From positions 1 through 64,000 of the forward strand of contig JAKOYD010000040.1 in NCBI GenBank assembly GCA_029780695.1: a DNA stretch of 64,000 nt, given 5' to 3'. The position numbers and the translations under genes are program-made. A model generated the notes under the pieces. The model saw only the letters and a list, made by a program, of their open reading frames with translations. It was not told the origin of the DNA and did no database searches. Below, piece by piece: positions 45,480 to 54,842 of this stretch (position 1 is its first letter; every line of letters begins with the position of its first letter). This stretch comes from Pseudomonadota bacterium (GTDB lineage Bacteria > Pseudomonadota > Gammaproteobacteria > Burkholderiales > Burkholderiaceae_C).

Positions 45480-46049
45480 ATGTCCCTGATCAACACCAAG
45501 GTTCAGCCCTTCAAGACCCAGGCCTTTCACGACGGCAAGTTCGAGGAAGTGACCGAAAAGAACTTCGCCGACGGCAAGAAATGGTCGGTGGTCATCTTCA
45601 TGCCGGCCGCCTTCACCTTCAACTGCCCAACCGAGATTGAAGACGCCGCCGACAACTACGCCGACTTCCAGAAGGCCAACGCCGAGGTCTACATCGTCAC
45701 CACCGACACGCACTTCAGCCACAAGGTGTGGCATGAAACCTCGTCCGCCGTGGGCAAGGCCAAGTTCTTCCTGGTGGGCGACCCCACGCACCAGCTGACC
45801 AACGCGTTTGGCGTGCACATCCCCGAAGAAGGCCTGGCCCTGCGCGGCACCTTCGTGATTGACCCCAGCGGCACCATCAAGACGATGGAAGTGCACAGCA
45901 ACGAAATCGCCCGCGACGTGAAGGAAACCGTGCGCAAGCTCAAGGCCGCGCAATACACCGCCGCCCACCCGGGCGAAGTCTGCCCCGCCAAGTGGAAAGA
46001 GGGCGAGAAGACGCTGAAGCCTTCGATTGACCTGGTCGGCAAAATCTGA
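45480..46049 (+). CDS. ahpC: Alkyl hydroperoxide reductase subunit C (peroxiredoxin)
   Basis: Two-cysteine peroxiredoxin that reduces H2O2 and organic peroxides. The 189-residue protein has the peroxidatic Cys49 in AFTFNCPTEIED and the resolving Cys168 in HPGEVCPAKW, and the YF-type C-terminal extension seems replaced by ...DLVGKI. ATG 45480 has AAGGAGA upstream. It is reduced by AhpF, encoded 227 bp downstream; a terminator between them would let ahpC be made in excess. Confidence 0.98.
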   Translation: MSLINTKVQPFKTQAFHDGKFEEVTEKNFADGKKWSVVIFMPAAFTFNCPTEIEDAADNYADFQKANAEVYIVTTDTHFSHKVWHETSSAVGKAKFFLVGDPTHQLTNAFGVHIPEEGLALRGTFVIDPSGTIKTMEVHSNEIARDVKETVRKLKAAQYTAAHPGEVCPAKWKEGEKTLKPSIDLVGKI

Positions 46050-46165
46050 CCCACCCCGAAGCGAGCGTTGCTCGCCTCCCCTCAAGGGGTGCATCCAGTG
46101 GTCGGGCCAAGCCCGCTCCACGGATGCCTCGACGTACCGTCGATATGCCACGCCCCGGATGCCAG

Positions 46166-46208
46166 CCGAACGGCGACAGGGCGCGCACGCCTTGCCGTTC
46201 GGTTTTTT
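46166..46208 (+). terminator. Rho-independent terminator between ahpC and ahpF
   Basis: Stem CCGAACGGC (46166-46174) with GCCGTTCGG (46194-46202), a GC-rich loop, then six T. Probably partial, since ahpF has no obvious separate promoter. Confidence 0.8.
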
Positions 46209-46214
46209 ATTGAT

Positions 46215-46270
46215 CAAAAACACTTCTGGCGCTTGACTGGCAAGCGCAAGCAGCTATTAAAAAAGGAGTA
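46215..46270 (+). repeat. Dispersed hairpin repeat, copy 12 (best-preserved)
   Basis: CACTTCTGGCGCTTGACTGG, CAAGCGCAAGCAGCTATTAA, AAAAGGAG. The arms GGCGCTTG and CAAGCGC are intact, and the tail's GGAG serves as the likely ribosome-binding site of ahpF. Confidence 0.85.
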
Positions 46271-46276
46271 ACCACC

Positions 46277-47881
46277 ATGTTGGACGACGACATCAAGCAG
46301 CAACTGGCCGCCTACCTCGAGCGCGTGAAGGAGCCGTTCGAGATGGTGGCCAGCCTGGACGACGGGGAGTCGTCGCAGGAACTGCGCGAGCTGCTGCAGG
46401 AAGTGGTGAACGCGCGCGCCGACATGATCACGCTGCGCACCGATGGCGCCGACGCGCGCAAGCCCTCGTTCACACTGGCCCGCCCCGGCAGCGGCACGCA
46501 ACTGCGCTTTGCCGCCATTCCGGGCGGGCACGAATTCACCAGCCTGATCCTGGCCCTGCTGTGGACCGGCGGCCACCCGCCCAAGGTCGAAGCCGACACG
46601 CTGGAGCAAATCAAGAACCTGGACGCCGACCTCGACTTCGAGGTCTACATGAGCCTGTCGTGCCACAACTGCCCCGACGTGGTGCAGGCGCTGTCGCTCA
46701 TGAGCATCTACAACCCGCGCATCAAGACGACGATCATCGACGGTGGCCTGTACCAAAGCGAGATCGAGGCGCGCGAAATCATGGGCGTGCCCACCGTGTT
46801 CCTGAACGGCCAGTTCTTCGCCAACGGCCGCATGAGCGTGGAAGAAATCCTGCAAAAGGTCGACACCGGCGCCGCCAAGCGCGATGCGGCCAAGCTGTCG
46901 GCCAAGGCACCGTTCGAGGTGCTGATCGTCGGCGGCGGCCCCGCAGGTGCCGCTGCGGCGATTTATGCCGCACGCAAGGGCATCCGCACCGGCGTCGTGG
47001 CCGAGCGCTTTGGCGGCCAGGTCAACGACACCATGGAAATCGCCAACTACCCCGGCGTGCCCGAAACCAACGGCCCCGCCTACGCCGCGCAGTTGGAAGC
47101 GCACGTGCGCAACTATGAGGTCGACATCATGAACACGCAGCGCGTGGCCGAACTGGTGCCCGCCGCGCAGCCCGGTGGCCTCATCACCGTCAAGCTCGAC
47201 AACGGCGGCACGCTGCACAGCCGCACCGTCATCCTGGCCACCGGCGCGCGCTGGCGCAACGTCAACGTGCCGGGCGAGCAGGAATACAAAACGAAGGGCG
47301 TGGCCTACTGCCCGCACTGCGACGGCCCGCTGTTCAAAGGCAAGGACGTCGCCGTCATCGGCGGCGGCAACTCGGGTGTTGAAGCCGCCATCGACCTGGC
47401 AGGGGTGGTCAAGCACGTCACCGTGCTCGAATTCCTGCCCGAGATGAAGGCCGACGCGGTGCTGGTCAAAAAGCTGAAAAGCCTGGCCAACGTCACCATC
47501 CACACCAACGCGCAGACGACCGAGATCACCGGCGAAGGCGGCAAGGTCAACGGCCTGAAGTTCAAGCACCGCGCCGACGGCAGCGATGCCAGCGTCGAGC
47601 TGGAAGGCGTGTTCGTGCAGATCGGCCTGGTGCCCAACACCGAGTTCGTGAAGGACGTGCTCGCGCGCAGCAAGTTCGGCGAGATCGAGGTCGATGCGCG
47701 CGGCGCCACCAACGTGCCCGGCGTATTCGCGGCCGGCGACTGCACCACGGTGCCGTACAAGCAGATCGTGGTGGCGGCTGGGGCGGGGTCAACGGCGGCG
47801 TTAAGCGCGTTCGACTACCTGATCCGCACGCCCGCGCCGCAGGCCGCCGAAGCGGCCGCCGCGGAATCGGTGGCGGCTTGA
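46277..47881 (+). CDS. ahpF: Alkyl hydroperoxide reductase subunit F
   Basis: NADH-dependent flavoprotein that reduces AhpC. The 534-residue protein has the N-terminal tandem thioredoxin-like domain with Cys129/Cys132 (SCHNCPDV), the FAD site GGGPAG, the redox pair Cys345/Cys348 (YCPHCDG, the same numbering as E. coli), the NADH site GGGNSG and the C-terminal FAD motif [12 protein letters not shown] short Ala/Glu-rich tail follows. ATG 46277; its Shine-Dalgarno comes from a repeat copy. Confidence 0.98.
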   Translation: MLDDDIKQQLAAYLERVKEPFEMVASLDDGESSQELRELLQEVVNARADMITLRTDGADARKPSFTLARPGSGTQLRFAAIPGGHEFTSLILALLWTGGHPPKVEADTLEQIKNLDADLDFEVYMSLSCHNCPDVVQALSLMSIYNPRIKTTIIDGGLYQSEIEAREIMGVPTVFLNGQFFANGRMSVEEILQKVDTGAAKRDAAKLSAKAPFEVLIVGGGPAGAAAAIYAARKGIRTGVVAERFGGQVNDTMEIANYPGVPETNGPAYAAQLEAHVRNYEVDIMNTQRVAELVPAAQPGGLITVKLDNGGTLHSRTVILATGARWRNVNVPGEQEYKTKGVAYCPHCDGPLFKGKDVAVIGGGNSGVEAAIDLAGVVKHVTVLEFLPEMKADAVLVKKLKSLANVTIHTNAQTTEITGEGGKVNGLKFKHRADGSDASVELEGVFVQIGLVPNTEFVKDVLARSKFGEIEVDARGATNVPGVFAAGDCTTVPYKQIVVAAGAGSTAALSAFDYLIRTPAPQAAEAAAAESVAA

Positions 47882-47882
47882 G

Positions 47883-47926
47883 GGGCGGCCGGCCGCGCGG
47901 CAATCATCCGCGCGCGGCCTGGCCGC
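47883..47926. terminator. GC-rich hairpin between convergent ahpF and IPTL-CTERM gene
   Basis: A 16-bp stem with one bulge (about 47885-47900 with 47909-47925) right after the ahpF stop. No T run on either side, so its terminating activity is uncertain. Confidence 0.45.
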
Positions 47927-47939
47927 CGCGCCGCTGACG

Positions 47940-48782
47940 TCAGCGCCGGCGGCGCAACTGCACCGCGCCCGCCCCCGCGGCCAGCAGGCCCAGCAGCAGC
48001 AGGCCCCATTCATTGGACGTCGGGACGGCCGTGGGCGTAATGGGCGCGCAATACGCATCAAAGGCGGCGGCAAAGGCGGTCATCATGTTGCCGTCGGCGT
48101 CGGCCTTGCCCTTGACGACGAAGGTGAGCATGTTGACGCCAGCGCGCCACCCTGAGTCGAGCGCCACCGTGCCAACGCTGCTGGCAGCCGTCCACGTGCC
48201 GGCCGCCAGTGGCGACGCCAGCGTGTTACCGCTGCCCAAGGCGTTGCGGTAGATGCCGATGAGCTGGTCGTTGGCGCGGTACTGCAGGGTCACGCGCATG
48301 CGGGCGGCGTCCGCCGCGGTTGGGATGTAGATGCCGACCGGAAATGCCACGTATTCGGGCGAAATATCGAACCTTTGATAAACCCATTGCGAACCCGCTG
48401 GCGCCGCCGCCCAGCCGGCCGCGGTGGTGGTTGGCACCAGCCGCGCGGCCCATCCACGCATTTGCAGATCTTCGTTGGGCAGACCGGGCGGCAGGTTGTC
48501 CGGTTCCACCGCAGAGGCTTGCATGCCGGGCGCATTGCCAGAATTCATTTGCGCGGCGGCCGTGGAAGCATTGGCGCACGTCAGCGGTACTCCAGGCGAG
48601 GCAGGCACCTCGTTCACGTAGCCATCGGGGTCGGTGTAGGAATACGCGGGCCGGCCAAAAACCGCGAACACAGGATCATCCTGTGCCCACGCCACACCCG
48701 GCAACGCCAACGCGGCCATCAAGCCGACGGCGGTCATGTGCCGGGCGTACCCCACGCTTCGCCTTTGAGACATGCCATGCAT
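47940..48782 (-). CDS. Secreted protein with IPTL-CTERM-type sorting tail, paralogue 1
   Basis: A 280-residue exported protein. It has a signal peptide ending near AWAQ (MTAVGLMAALALPGVAWA) and a C-terminal sorting tail: PTSNEWG, a hydrophobic helix, then LRRRR, a variant of the IPTLxxWG-CTERM signal thought to be processed by an exosortase (XrtH type). The body has no recognised domain; two cysteines (LTCANAS and DAYCAP) could pair. I start at ATG 48782, which has GAGGAGA before it. It is a tandem paralogue of the next gene. Location is probably the envelope; function unknown. Confidence 0.8.
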   Translation of the reverse strand: MHGMSQRRSVGYARHMTAVGLMAALALPGVAWAQDDPVFAVFGRPAYSYTDPDGYVNEVPASPGVPLTCANASTAAAQMNSGNAPGMQASAVEPDNLPPGLPNEDLQMRGWAARLVPTTTAAGWAAAPAGSQWVYQRFDISPEYVAFPVGIYIPTAADAARMRVTLQYRANDQLIGIYRNALGSGNTLASPLAAGTWTAASSVGTVALDSGWRAGVNMLTFVVKGKADADGNMMTAFAAAFDAYCAPITPTAVPTSNEWGLLLLGLLAAGAGAVQLRRRR

Positions 48783-49077
48783 CCCGGTTCTCCTCTCCTG
48801 TATGACGACGAGCGGTGCCGGCTCGCGCCGGCCACCCAACCCCTGCCGACTGCCGGCAGCCCGCCCAAGAACCCCACAATTCATGCGGGCATTGCCGCGC
48901 ATTCAAGCGCGCAAGTCTACCGCTCAATGAATACCATAGAAATCATTTACAAGAAAAATGAGCGCCTTAGGCCACACTTTTAAGGCGCGACGGATGCGCT
49001 TCGGCGCAGCATCCGTCTGGCCCCATCACCCGCCAACGATGGCCCGGTAGCTACCCATGCGATAGCCGTGCCGACCT

Positions 49078-49917
49078 TCAGCGCCGGCGGCGCAACTGCA
49101 CCGCGCCCGCGCCCGCGGCCAGCAAGCCCAGCAGCAGCAGGCCCCATTCATTGGACGTCGGAACGGCCGTGGGCGTAATGGGCGCGCAATACGCGTCAAA
49201 GGCGGCGGCAAAGGCGGTCATCATGTTGCCGTCGGCGTCGTCGGCCTTGCCCCTGACGACGAAAGTCAGCACGTTTTCGCCCACCCGCCAACCGGAATCG
49301 AGCGCCAGCGTGCCAGCGGCGCTGCCCTTGCTCCAGGTGTCCGCGGTCAAGGGCGCCGCCAATGTATTGCCATTGTTGAGTTCATTGCGGTAAATGGCGA
49401 CCAGCTGATCCTTGGCCCGGTAGCGCATCGTCACCCGCATGCGCGCCGCATCGGCGGCGGTCGGGATGTAGATGGCCACCGGAAAGGCGATGTATTCCGT
49501 CGTGCTCACGTCGTTGGGCCACATTTGCGTCGCCCAGCTTGAGCCGGGAGGCGGTGGCGCCCAATTGGCCGTGATGGTATCCCGCACCAGACGCGCTGCA
49601 GGCCCCCGCAGTTGCAACTCGTTGTAAGGCATGGAGCCCGTCAGATTGCCAGAATCGACGCTGGCGGCGTGCATGCCGGGCGAAATGCCGGAATTCATTT
49701 GCTCGGCGGCCTTGGAGGCATTGGCGCAGGTCAGCGGCACACCGGGCCCTGCGTCGATGACGTTGCCGTCGGGGTCGGTGTACGCTGGTTGGCCAAAAAC
49801 CGCGAACACCGGGTCATCTGCCCACACCACCGCCGGCAGCGCCAGCGCGGCCATCAGGCCGATGGCAACCAAGCGCCGGCCGTAGCCCGCGCTCCGCCCT
49901 TGAGACATGTTAGCCAT
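49078..49917 (-). CDS. Secreted protein with IPTL-CTERM-type sorting tail, paralogue 2
   Basis: A 279-residue paralogue of the preceding gene with the same architecture: signal peptide ending near VVWAD, a conserved body (IPTAADAARMRVTMRYRAKDQL, DSGWRVGENVLTFVV), and an identical C-terminal tail PTSNEWG + helix + LRRRR. ATG 49917 is preceded by GAGGAGA. The last ~165 bp of the two genes differ at only about four positions plus one 3-bp indel, while the 5' parts are clearly diverged. Each gene has its own upstream region with shared short elements (AATCATTT and AAGGCGCG), so each may have its own promoter. Confidence 0.8.
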   Translation of the reverse strand: MANMSQGRSAGYGRRLVAIGLMAALALPAVVWADDPVFAVFGQPAYTDPDGNVIDAGPGVPLTCANASKAAEQMNSGISPGMHAASVDSGNLTGSMPYNELQLRGPAARLVRDTITANWAPPPPGSSWATQMWPNDVSTTEYIAFPVAIYIPTAADAARMRVTMRYRAKDQLVAIYRNELNNGNTLAAPLTADTWSKGSAAGTLALDSGWRVGENVLTFVVRGKADDADGNMMTAFAAAFDAYCAPITPTAVPTSNEWGLLLLGLLAAGAGAVQLRRRR

Positions 49918-50206
49918 TCGGGTTCTCCTCTCCCTGCGTGACAAATCGTGGCGACTCGCGCCAGCCACCAAGCACCTACCAAACCGCTGGCAGCCGCGCA
50001 AGTTCCACGCGCACTGTGGACATCGGCCCCCAGTGAGCCGCGAGTTTACCGCGCCGGTTTAGTGCGTTGGCAATCATTTTCAGGACTTTTGCACACCATA
50101 GGCGTCATTTTTAAGGCGCGCCGCGCCGTGGCGGATGACCCGTTTGGCGCTCGCCCACGTCCGAGCGTGCCGTGAAGCGACCCATGCGATAGCGGTGTCG
50201 CGGCGC

Positions 50207-51193
50207 TCAGCGCCCAACGTCGACCACGACCCGACCGCGCACCTGCCCGGCCAGCAGCCGCGCAGCCACGGCGGGCGCGTCGCCCAGCGCGATGGTCGCG
50301 GTGTTGCCAGCCAGCACCTCGGCCGGCAGTTCGGCCGCCAGGCGCGACCAGGCCTCGGCGCGCCGAGCGTAAGGGGCCATCACGCTGTCCACCCCGGCCA
50401 GCGTGACGCCGCGCAGGATGAAGGGCGCCACCGTGGCCGGAAAGTCCATGCCCTGGGCCAGCCCGCAGGCCGCCACCACGCCACCGTAGTGCAGGCTGGC
50501 GCATACGTTGGCCAGGGTGTGGCTGCCCACGCTGTCGACGGCGGCGGCCCAGCGCTCTTTTTGCAGCGGCTTGCCGGGTGCGGACAGCGTGGCGCGGTCG
50601 ATGACTTCGGCCGCGCCCAGCGATTTCAGGTGCGCCGCCTCACCCAGCCGCCCCGTGCTGGCGTGCACGGTGAAGCCCGCGCGCGACAGCAGCGCGATGG
50701 CGATGCTGCCGACGCCGCCGTTGGCGCCGGTGACCAGCACCGGGCCGCGGTCGGGCGTCACGCCCTGCGCCTGCAGCGCCATGACGCACAGCATGGCGGT
50801 GTAGCCGGCGGTGCCGATGGCCATGGCGCGCTCGGCCGTCATGCCGGCGGGCAGGGGCAGCAGCCAGTCGGCCTTGACGCGGGCCTTCTGCGCCAGGCCG
50901 CCCCAGTGCGTTTCACCGACGCCCCAGCCGTTCAGCAGCACGGCATCGCCGGCACGGTAGCGCGTGTCGGCCGATTCGATCACCGTGCCCGCGAAATCGA
51001 TGCCCGGCACCATGGGCCAGGTGCGCACCACTGGGGCCTTGCCGGTGATGGCCAGGCCGTCCTTGTAATTGAGCGTGGAATGCGACACCTGCACCAGCAC
51101 GTCGCCAGCGGGCAGTTGGGACTCGTCCAGTTCGGCCAGCGCGGCGTGCGTGCGGCGGTCGTCGGATTGGGTCAATAACAGGGCCTGGAACAT
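50207..51193 (-). CDS. acuI: Acrylyl-CoA reductase-like MDR oxidoreductase (AcuI/YhdH)
   Basis: Medium-chain dehydrogenase/reductase of the AcuI/YhdH group, which reduces acrylyl-CoA with NADPH. The 328-residue zinc-free protein has [19 protein letters not shown] and PGIDFAGTV near the start, the NADPH site [12 protein letters not shown], and the [22 protein letters not shown]-terminal strand typical of the group. ATG 51193. It is a single gene, with the divergent glycosylase gene starting 58 bp away. Confidence 0.92.
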   Translation of the reverse strand: MFQALLLTQSDDRRTHAALAELDESQLPAGDVLVQVSHSTLNYKDGLAITGKAPVVRTWPMVPGIDFAGTVIESADTRYRAGDAVLLNGWGVGETHWGGLAQKARVKADWLLPLPAGMTAERAMAIGTAGYTAMLCVMALQAQGVTPDRGPVLVTGANGGVGSIAIALLSRAGFTVHASTGRLGEAAHLKSLGAAEVIDRATLSAPGKPLQKERWAAAVDSVGSHTLANVCASLHYGGVVAACGLAQGMDFPATVAPFILRGVTLAGVDSVMAPYARRAEAWSRLAAELPAEVLAGNTATIALGDAPAVAARLLAGQVRGRVVVDVGR

Positions 51194-51251
51194 GGCGTTT
51201 CTCCGAATGCGTGTGGTGCGCCGCCACTATACGGCGATACTCGCGCGCACC

Positions 51252-51821
51252 ATGTCACGCCCGCCGCGCTGCATCGACTTTGGCGCCGACGCGCCCGCGT
51301 TGGCCCGTGCACTGATCGGCGCCACGCTGCGTGTTGACGGCGTGGGCGGCGTCATCGTCGAGACCGAGGCCTACGACGGCGACGAACCCGCGGCGCACAG
51401 CCATCGCGGCCCCACGCCGCGCACCGCGGCCATGTTCGGCCCGCCGGGGCATGCCTACGTGTACCGCAGCTACGGCATCCACTGGTGCCTGAATTTCGTC
51501 TGCCGCGAAGCGGGGCATGGCGCGGGGGTGCTGATCCGCGCGCTGCAGCCGACGCACGGACTGGACACCATGCGCGCACGCCGCGGCCTGACCGACGAGC
51601 GGCTGCTGTGCGCCGGGCCGGGGCGCGTCGGCCAGGCGCTGGGCATCACGGCAGCGCACTACGGCCTGTCGCTGTGCGAGGCACCGTTTGACGTGCGGCC
51701 TGCACCGGCCGGCGTGCCGGTGCAGGTGCTGACCGGCCCGCGCATCGGCATCAGCCAGGCGCAGGACCTGCCCTGGCGCTTTGGCCTGGCCGGATCGCGC
51801 TACCTCAGCCGACCGTTCTGA
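51252..51821 (+). CDS. DNA-3-methyladenine glycosylase (AAG/MPG family)
   Basis: Base-excision repair enzyme that removes 3-methyladenine, hypoxanthine and related bases. The 189-residue protein has the AAG core: [23 protein letters not shown] with the catalytic Glu, [19 protein letters not shown] with the intercalating Tyr region, and [13 protein letters not shown] 51252. It is compact, as bacterial members are. Divergent from acuI. Confidence 0.93.
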   Translation: MSRPPRCIDFGADAPALARALIGATLRVDGVGGVIVETEAYDGDEPAAHSHRGPTPRTAAMFGPPGHAYVYRSYGIHWCLNFVCREAGHGAGVLIRALQPTHGLDTMRARRGLTDERLLCAGPGRVGQALGITAAHYGLSLCEAPFDVRPAPAGVPVQVLTGPRIGISQAQDLPWRFGLAGSRYLSRPF

Positions 51822-51935
51822 CACGCGCCGCCACCGTAGGCGCTATCCCACAGGCCTAAGGGCCGACCACCGATGGCGATGACGCCACCGATCCCGAGAA
51901 TGAGGGCAACGCTTTCCTATAGCCCAGCCCCACCC

Positions 51936-52334
51936 ATGAATACACATCTTCGCCCCTTGTTTGCCACGGCCGGTGCGGCTCTCTTGGCCGTCGCCATTGC
52001 CGGTTGCAGCAGCGGGCCGTTTGCCAGCAAATCCGCAGACGGTCGCTACTTCCAGTACTTGTCGACGGACGACAAGGTGACGGCCGAATACGCGACGCCC
52101 GACGGCGCCACGTGCCAACGCCACCTGGCCAACCTGAAGCGCGGCAATCCGCATGGCGGTACCGAAGCCGGTCGCTGCAGCGCCACGTCGATGGCCGCGC
52201 AGTTACCCGTCAACGCCGCGGTGCGCGACAGCGCGGGCGCCGACTACACCTTCCGCTTCGGCTCGCTCGACCAGTGCCGCCGCATGATGCAGGCCATCGC
52301 CTCCCAAGGCACGGTGACGCGCGCATGCCAATGA
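51936..52334 (+). CDS. Small putative lipoprotein, unknown function
   Basis: A 132-residue protein with a lipoprotein signal (MNTHLRPLFATAGAALLAVAIAG, then Cys in AGCSS). The mature part has three more cysteines (ATCQRHL, AGRCSAT, DQCRRM) and ends RACQ; two disulfides are possible. No domain recognised. It would be attached to the outer or inner membrane facing the periplasm. It is a single gene ending at a good terminator. Confidence 0.75.
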   Translation: MNTHLRPLFATAGAALLAVAIAGCSSGPFASKSADGRYFQYLSTDDKVTAEYATPDGATCQRHLANLKRGNPHGGTEAGRCSATSMAAQLPVNAAVRDSAGADYTFRFGSLDQCRRMMQAIASQGTVTRACQ

Positions 52335-52433
52335 CCCGTCGTTGAAACGGCGCGGCGGTGTCACCCACCGCGCCCACACCCAACCCGCCGCAGCCTCTCC
52401 TCATCCCTCCCTTCCTCTTCGGCGGCGGTCTTC

Positions 52434-52477
52434 AAGGCGACGTCCCACCACGCTCGGTGGCACATCGCCTTTTTTTG
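52434..52477 (+). terminator. Rho-independent terminator after the lipoprotein gene
   Basis: AAGGCGA (52434-52440) pairs with TCGCCTT (52465-52471), with an inner CCACC/GGTGG stem, followed by a run of T. A fragment like the tail of the dispersed repeat (AGCTATCGAAAATATAGCAA) lies at 52517-52536; the rest of the 52335-52635 gap holds no gene I can support. Confidence 0.8.
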
Positions 52478-52635
52478 ATACATCTGGCCCCCAGCGCCTA
52501 TGGGGCGTCGTCTCAAGCTATCGAAAATATAGCAATTCGCATTCTGCACATCGTCCTACAGCCGCGCCGCCACGCGCCATGCACAATGCCTTAAACGTTC
52601 AGATCAACCTCCTATCGACCACAGGACTTTGACCC

Positions 52636-52908
52636 ATGACCCCTCAAGACACCCTCGCCTTCATGCCCGGCCACGACGGTTTGCAGCCCGGCCAAAGCGC
52701 GCGCGGCCGCGTGACCGCTCTGCTGGAATTCCGCGCCGGCGACGGCCCGATGATCCAGATCCAGCCCGACTACCAGCTGTCGCTGGAGCGCGCGCCGCAA
52801 AGCATGGTGATCAGCTGGCAGGAAGACGGCCAGCCCATGAACGCCGCGATTCCGGTGGTCGAATTCAACCAGTTCATCGACGCCAAGCAGATCGTGATCG
52901 AGCGCTGA
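52636..52908 (+). CDS. Conserved small hypothetical protein upstream of an ABC exporter
   Basis: A 90-residue protein without signal peptide or membrane helix. Its composition is even, with short beta-like stretches (GRVTALLEFRAGDGPMIQIQ, QSMVISWQEDGQ, AAIPVVEFNQFI). No recognised domain. It ends 9 bp before the ABC exporter gene on the same strand, so the two are probably co-transcribed; a link in function is inferred only from that. ATG 52636. Confidence 0.7.
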   Translation: MTPQDTLAFMPGHDGLQPGQSARGRVTALLEFRAGDGPMIQIQPDYQLSLERAPQSMVISWQEDGQPMNAAIPVVEFNQFIDAKQIVIER

Positions 52909-52917
52909 ACCCGCGCC

Positions 52918-54750
52918 ATGCTGGGTCACTTCGAGCGGCTTCTTCCCCCCTACCCCGACCCCGAGCCAGGACTGCCCCCCAAGGGCTTCCTGGCTTTTGT
53001 GTGGAGCGCGACCAGCGGGCTGCGCGGCTACGTCGGCCTGCTGGCGGCGCTGTCGGCCGCGACGTCGGTGTACGACGCGTGGCTGTTTGCCGTGCTGGGT
53101 CACGTGGTCGACTGGCTGGGCAAGACCTCGCCAGACCGCCTGTGGGCGACGCATGGCGGCACCCTTTGGCTGCTGACGGGCGTGCTGGTGGCGTCGATCG
53201 GCCTGGTGGCGCTGCAGACCATCGTCAAGCACCAGACGCTGGCCATCAACTTTCCGCTGCGCCTGCGCTGGAACTTCCACCGCCTGATGCTGGGCCAGAG
53301 CATGGCCTTCTACGCCGACGAATTTGCCGGCCGCATCACGACCAAGATCATGCAGACGGCACTGGCCGTGCGCGACATGATCTTCACCACCACCGACGTG
53401 GTGATCGGCATGGGCGTGTACATGGTCACCATCCTGCTGCTGGCGGCGGGCTTCGACGGCTGGCTGGCGCTGCCCTTTCTGCTGTGGGCCATTGCCTATG
53501 GGCTGGCGTGCGGGTGGTTCGTGCCGCGGCTGGGCAAGGTCAGCCGCGCGCAGGCCGATGCGCGCAGCGTGATGACCGGGCGCATCACCGACGCGTACAC
53601 CAACATTGCCACCGTGAAGCTGTTTTCGCATACGCGGCGCGAGGCCCAGTTTGCCCGCGCGGCGATGGAAGACTTCAAGCACACCGGCTACGCGCAGATG
53701 CGGCTGGTCAGCCAGTTCGAAGTCGTCAACCACGCGCTGATCGTGGCGCTGATCCTGGGTGCGTGCGGCAGCGCGCTGTGGCTGTGGTCGCGCGGCCAGG
53801 TGGGCACCGGCGCGGTGGCGGCGGTCACCGCCATGGCGCTGCGCCTGTCGGGCATGAGCCACTGGGTGATGTGGGAAATGACCAGCCTGTTCGAAAGCGT
53901 GGGCACCATCCAGGACGGCATCAACACGCTGTCGCGCCCGCGCGCGGTGGTGGACGCGCGCGATGCACGCCCGCTGGCGGTGACGCAGGGCGAAGTGCGT
54001 TTCGACCACGTCACCTTCAGCTACCGCGACGGGGCGCCGCCGGTCATCGATGACCTGCAACTCACCATTCGCCCGGGCGAGAAGATCGGGCTGATCGGCC
54101 GCTCGGGCGCGGGCAAGTCCACGCTGGTCAACCTGCTGCTGCGCTTTCACGATGTGCAGGGCGGCCGCATCCTGATCGACGGGCAGGACATCGCCCACGT
54201 CACGCAGGACAGCTTGCGCCAGGCCATCGGCATGGTGACGCAGGACACCTCGCTGCTGCACCGCGCCATGAGCGAGAACATCCTCTACGGCCGTCCCGAC
54301 GCCACGCCCGACGAGATGCGGGCAGCGGCGCAGCGCGCGCAGGCCGACGAGTTCATTCCGCAGCTGACCGATCCGCAAGGCCGGCAAGGCTACGACGCGT
54401 ACGTGGGCGAACGCGGCGTCAAACTGTCGGGCGGGCAGCGCCAGCGCGTGGCCATCGCCCGCGTGATGCTGAAGGACGCGCCGATCCTGCTGCTGGACGA
54501 AGCCACCAGCGCGCTCGACTCGGAAGTGGAGGCCGCCATCCAGCAAAGCCTGCACGAGCTGATGAAGGGCAAGACCGTGATTGCGATTGCGCACCGGCTG
54601 TCGACCATCGCGGCGCTCGACCGCCTGATCGTGCTGGACCGCGGCCGCATCGTCGAAGAAGGCACGCACGCGCAGTTGCTGGCGCGCCAGGGCCTGTACG
54701 CCGGGCTGTGGGCGCGGCAGAGCGGCGGTTTTCTGGGCGAATCGGAATAG
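52918..54750 (+). CDS. ABC exporter, fused permease and ATPase (MsbA/multidrug type)
   Basis: A 610-residue half-transporter that dimerises to export a hydrophobic substrate. The N-terminal half has six membrane helices (about residues 30-340). The C-terminal ATPase has Walker A GRSGAGKST, the Q-loop VTQDTSLLH, signature LSGGQRQR, Walker B ILLLDEATSALD and the H-loop AHRLST. The substrate cannot be told; the arrangement resembles ABCB/ABCG-like lipid or multidrug exporters. It follows the 90-residue gene closely and converges with the symporter gene. Confidence 0.92.
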   Translation: MLGHFERLLPPYPDPEPGLPPKGFLAFVWSATSGLRGYVGLLAALSAATSVYDAWLFAVLGHVVDWLGKTSPDRLWATHGGTLWLLTGVLVASIGLVALQTIVKHQTLAINFPLRLRWNFHRLMLGQSMAFYADEFAGRITTKIMQTALAVRDMIFTTTDVVIGMGVYMVTILLLAAGFDGWLALPFLLWAIAYGLACGWFVPRLGKVSRAQADARSVMTGRITDAYTNIATVKLFSHTRREAQFARAAMEDFKHTGYAQMRLVSQFEVVNHALIVALILGACGSALWLWSRGQVGTGAVAAVTAMALRLSGMSHWVMWEMTSLFESVGTIQDGINTLSRPRAVVDARDARPLAVTQGEVRFDHVTFSYRDGAPPVIDDLQLTIRPGEKIGLIGRSGAGKSTLVNLLLRFHDVQGGRILIDGQDIAHVTQDSLRQAIGMVTQDTSLLHRAMSENILYGRPDATPDEMRAAAQRAQADEFIPQLTDPQGRQGYDAYVGERGVKLSGGQRQRVAIARVMLKDAPILLLDEATSALDSEVEAAIQQSLHELMKGKTVIAIAHRLSTIAALDRLIVLDRGRIVEEGTHAQLLARQGLYAGLWARQSGGFLGESE

Positions 54751-54777
54751 CGGCCGACGGCCCAGGCGATGCGGTCG

Positions 54778-54842
54778 ATGCTAGCTTTTGTATAGCTATC
54801 GGCGCTTTATTGGCCAGCGCAAGAGCCGTTTTTCAATCAGAA
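54778..54842 (-). repeat. Dispersed hairpin repeat, copy 13 (reverse orientation)
   Basis: Read on the minus strand: AAAAACGGCTCTTGCGCTGG, CCAATAAAGCGCCGATAGCT, ATACAAAAGC. It fills the gap between the convergent ABC exporter and symporter genes, and overlaps the symporter 3' end. Confidence 0.8.
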
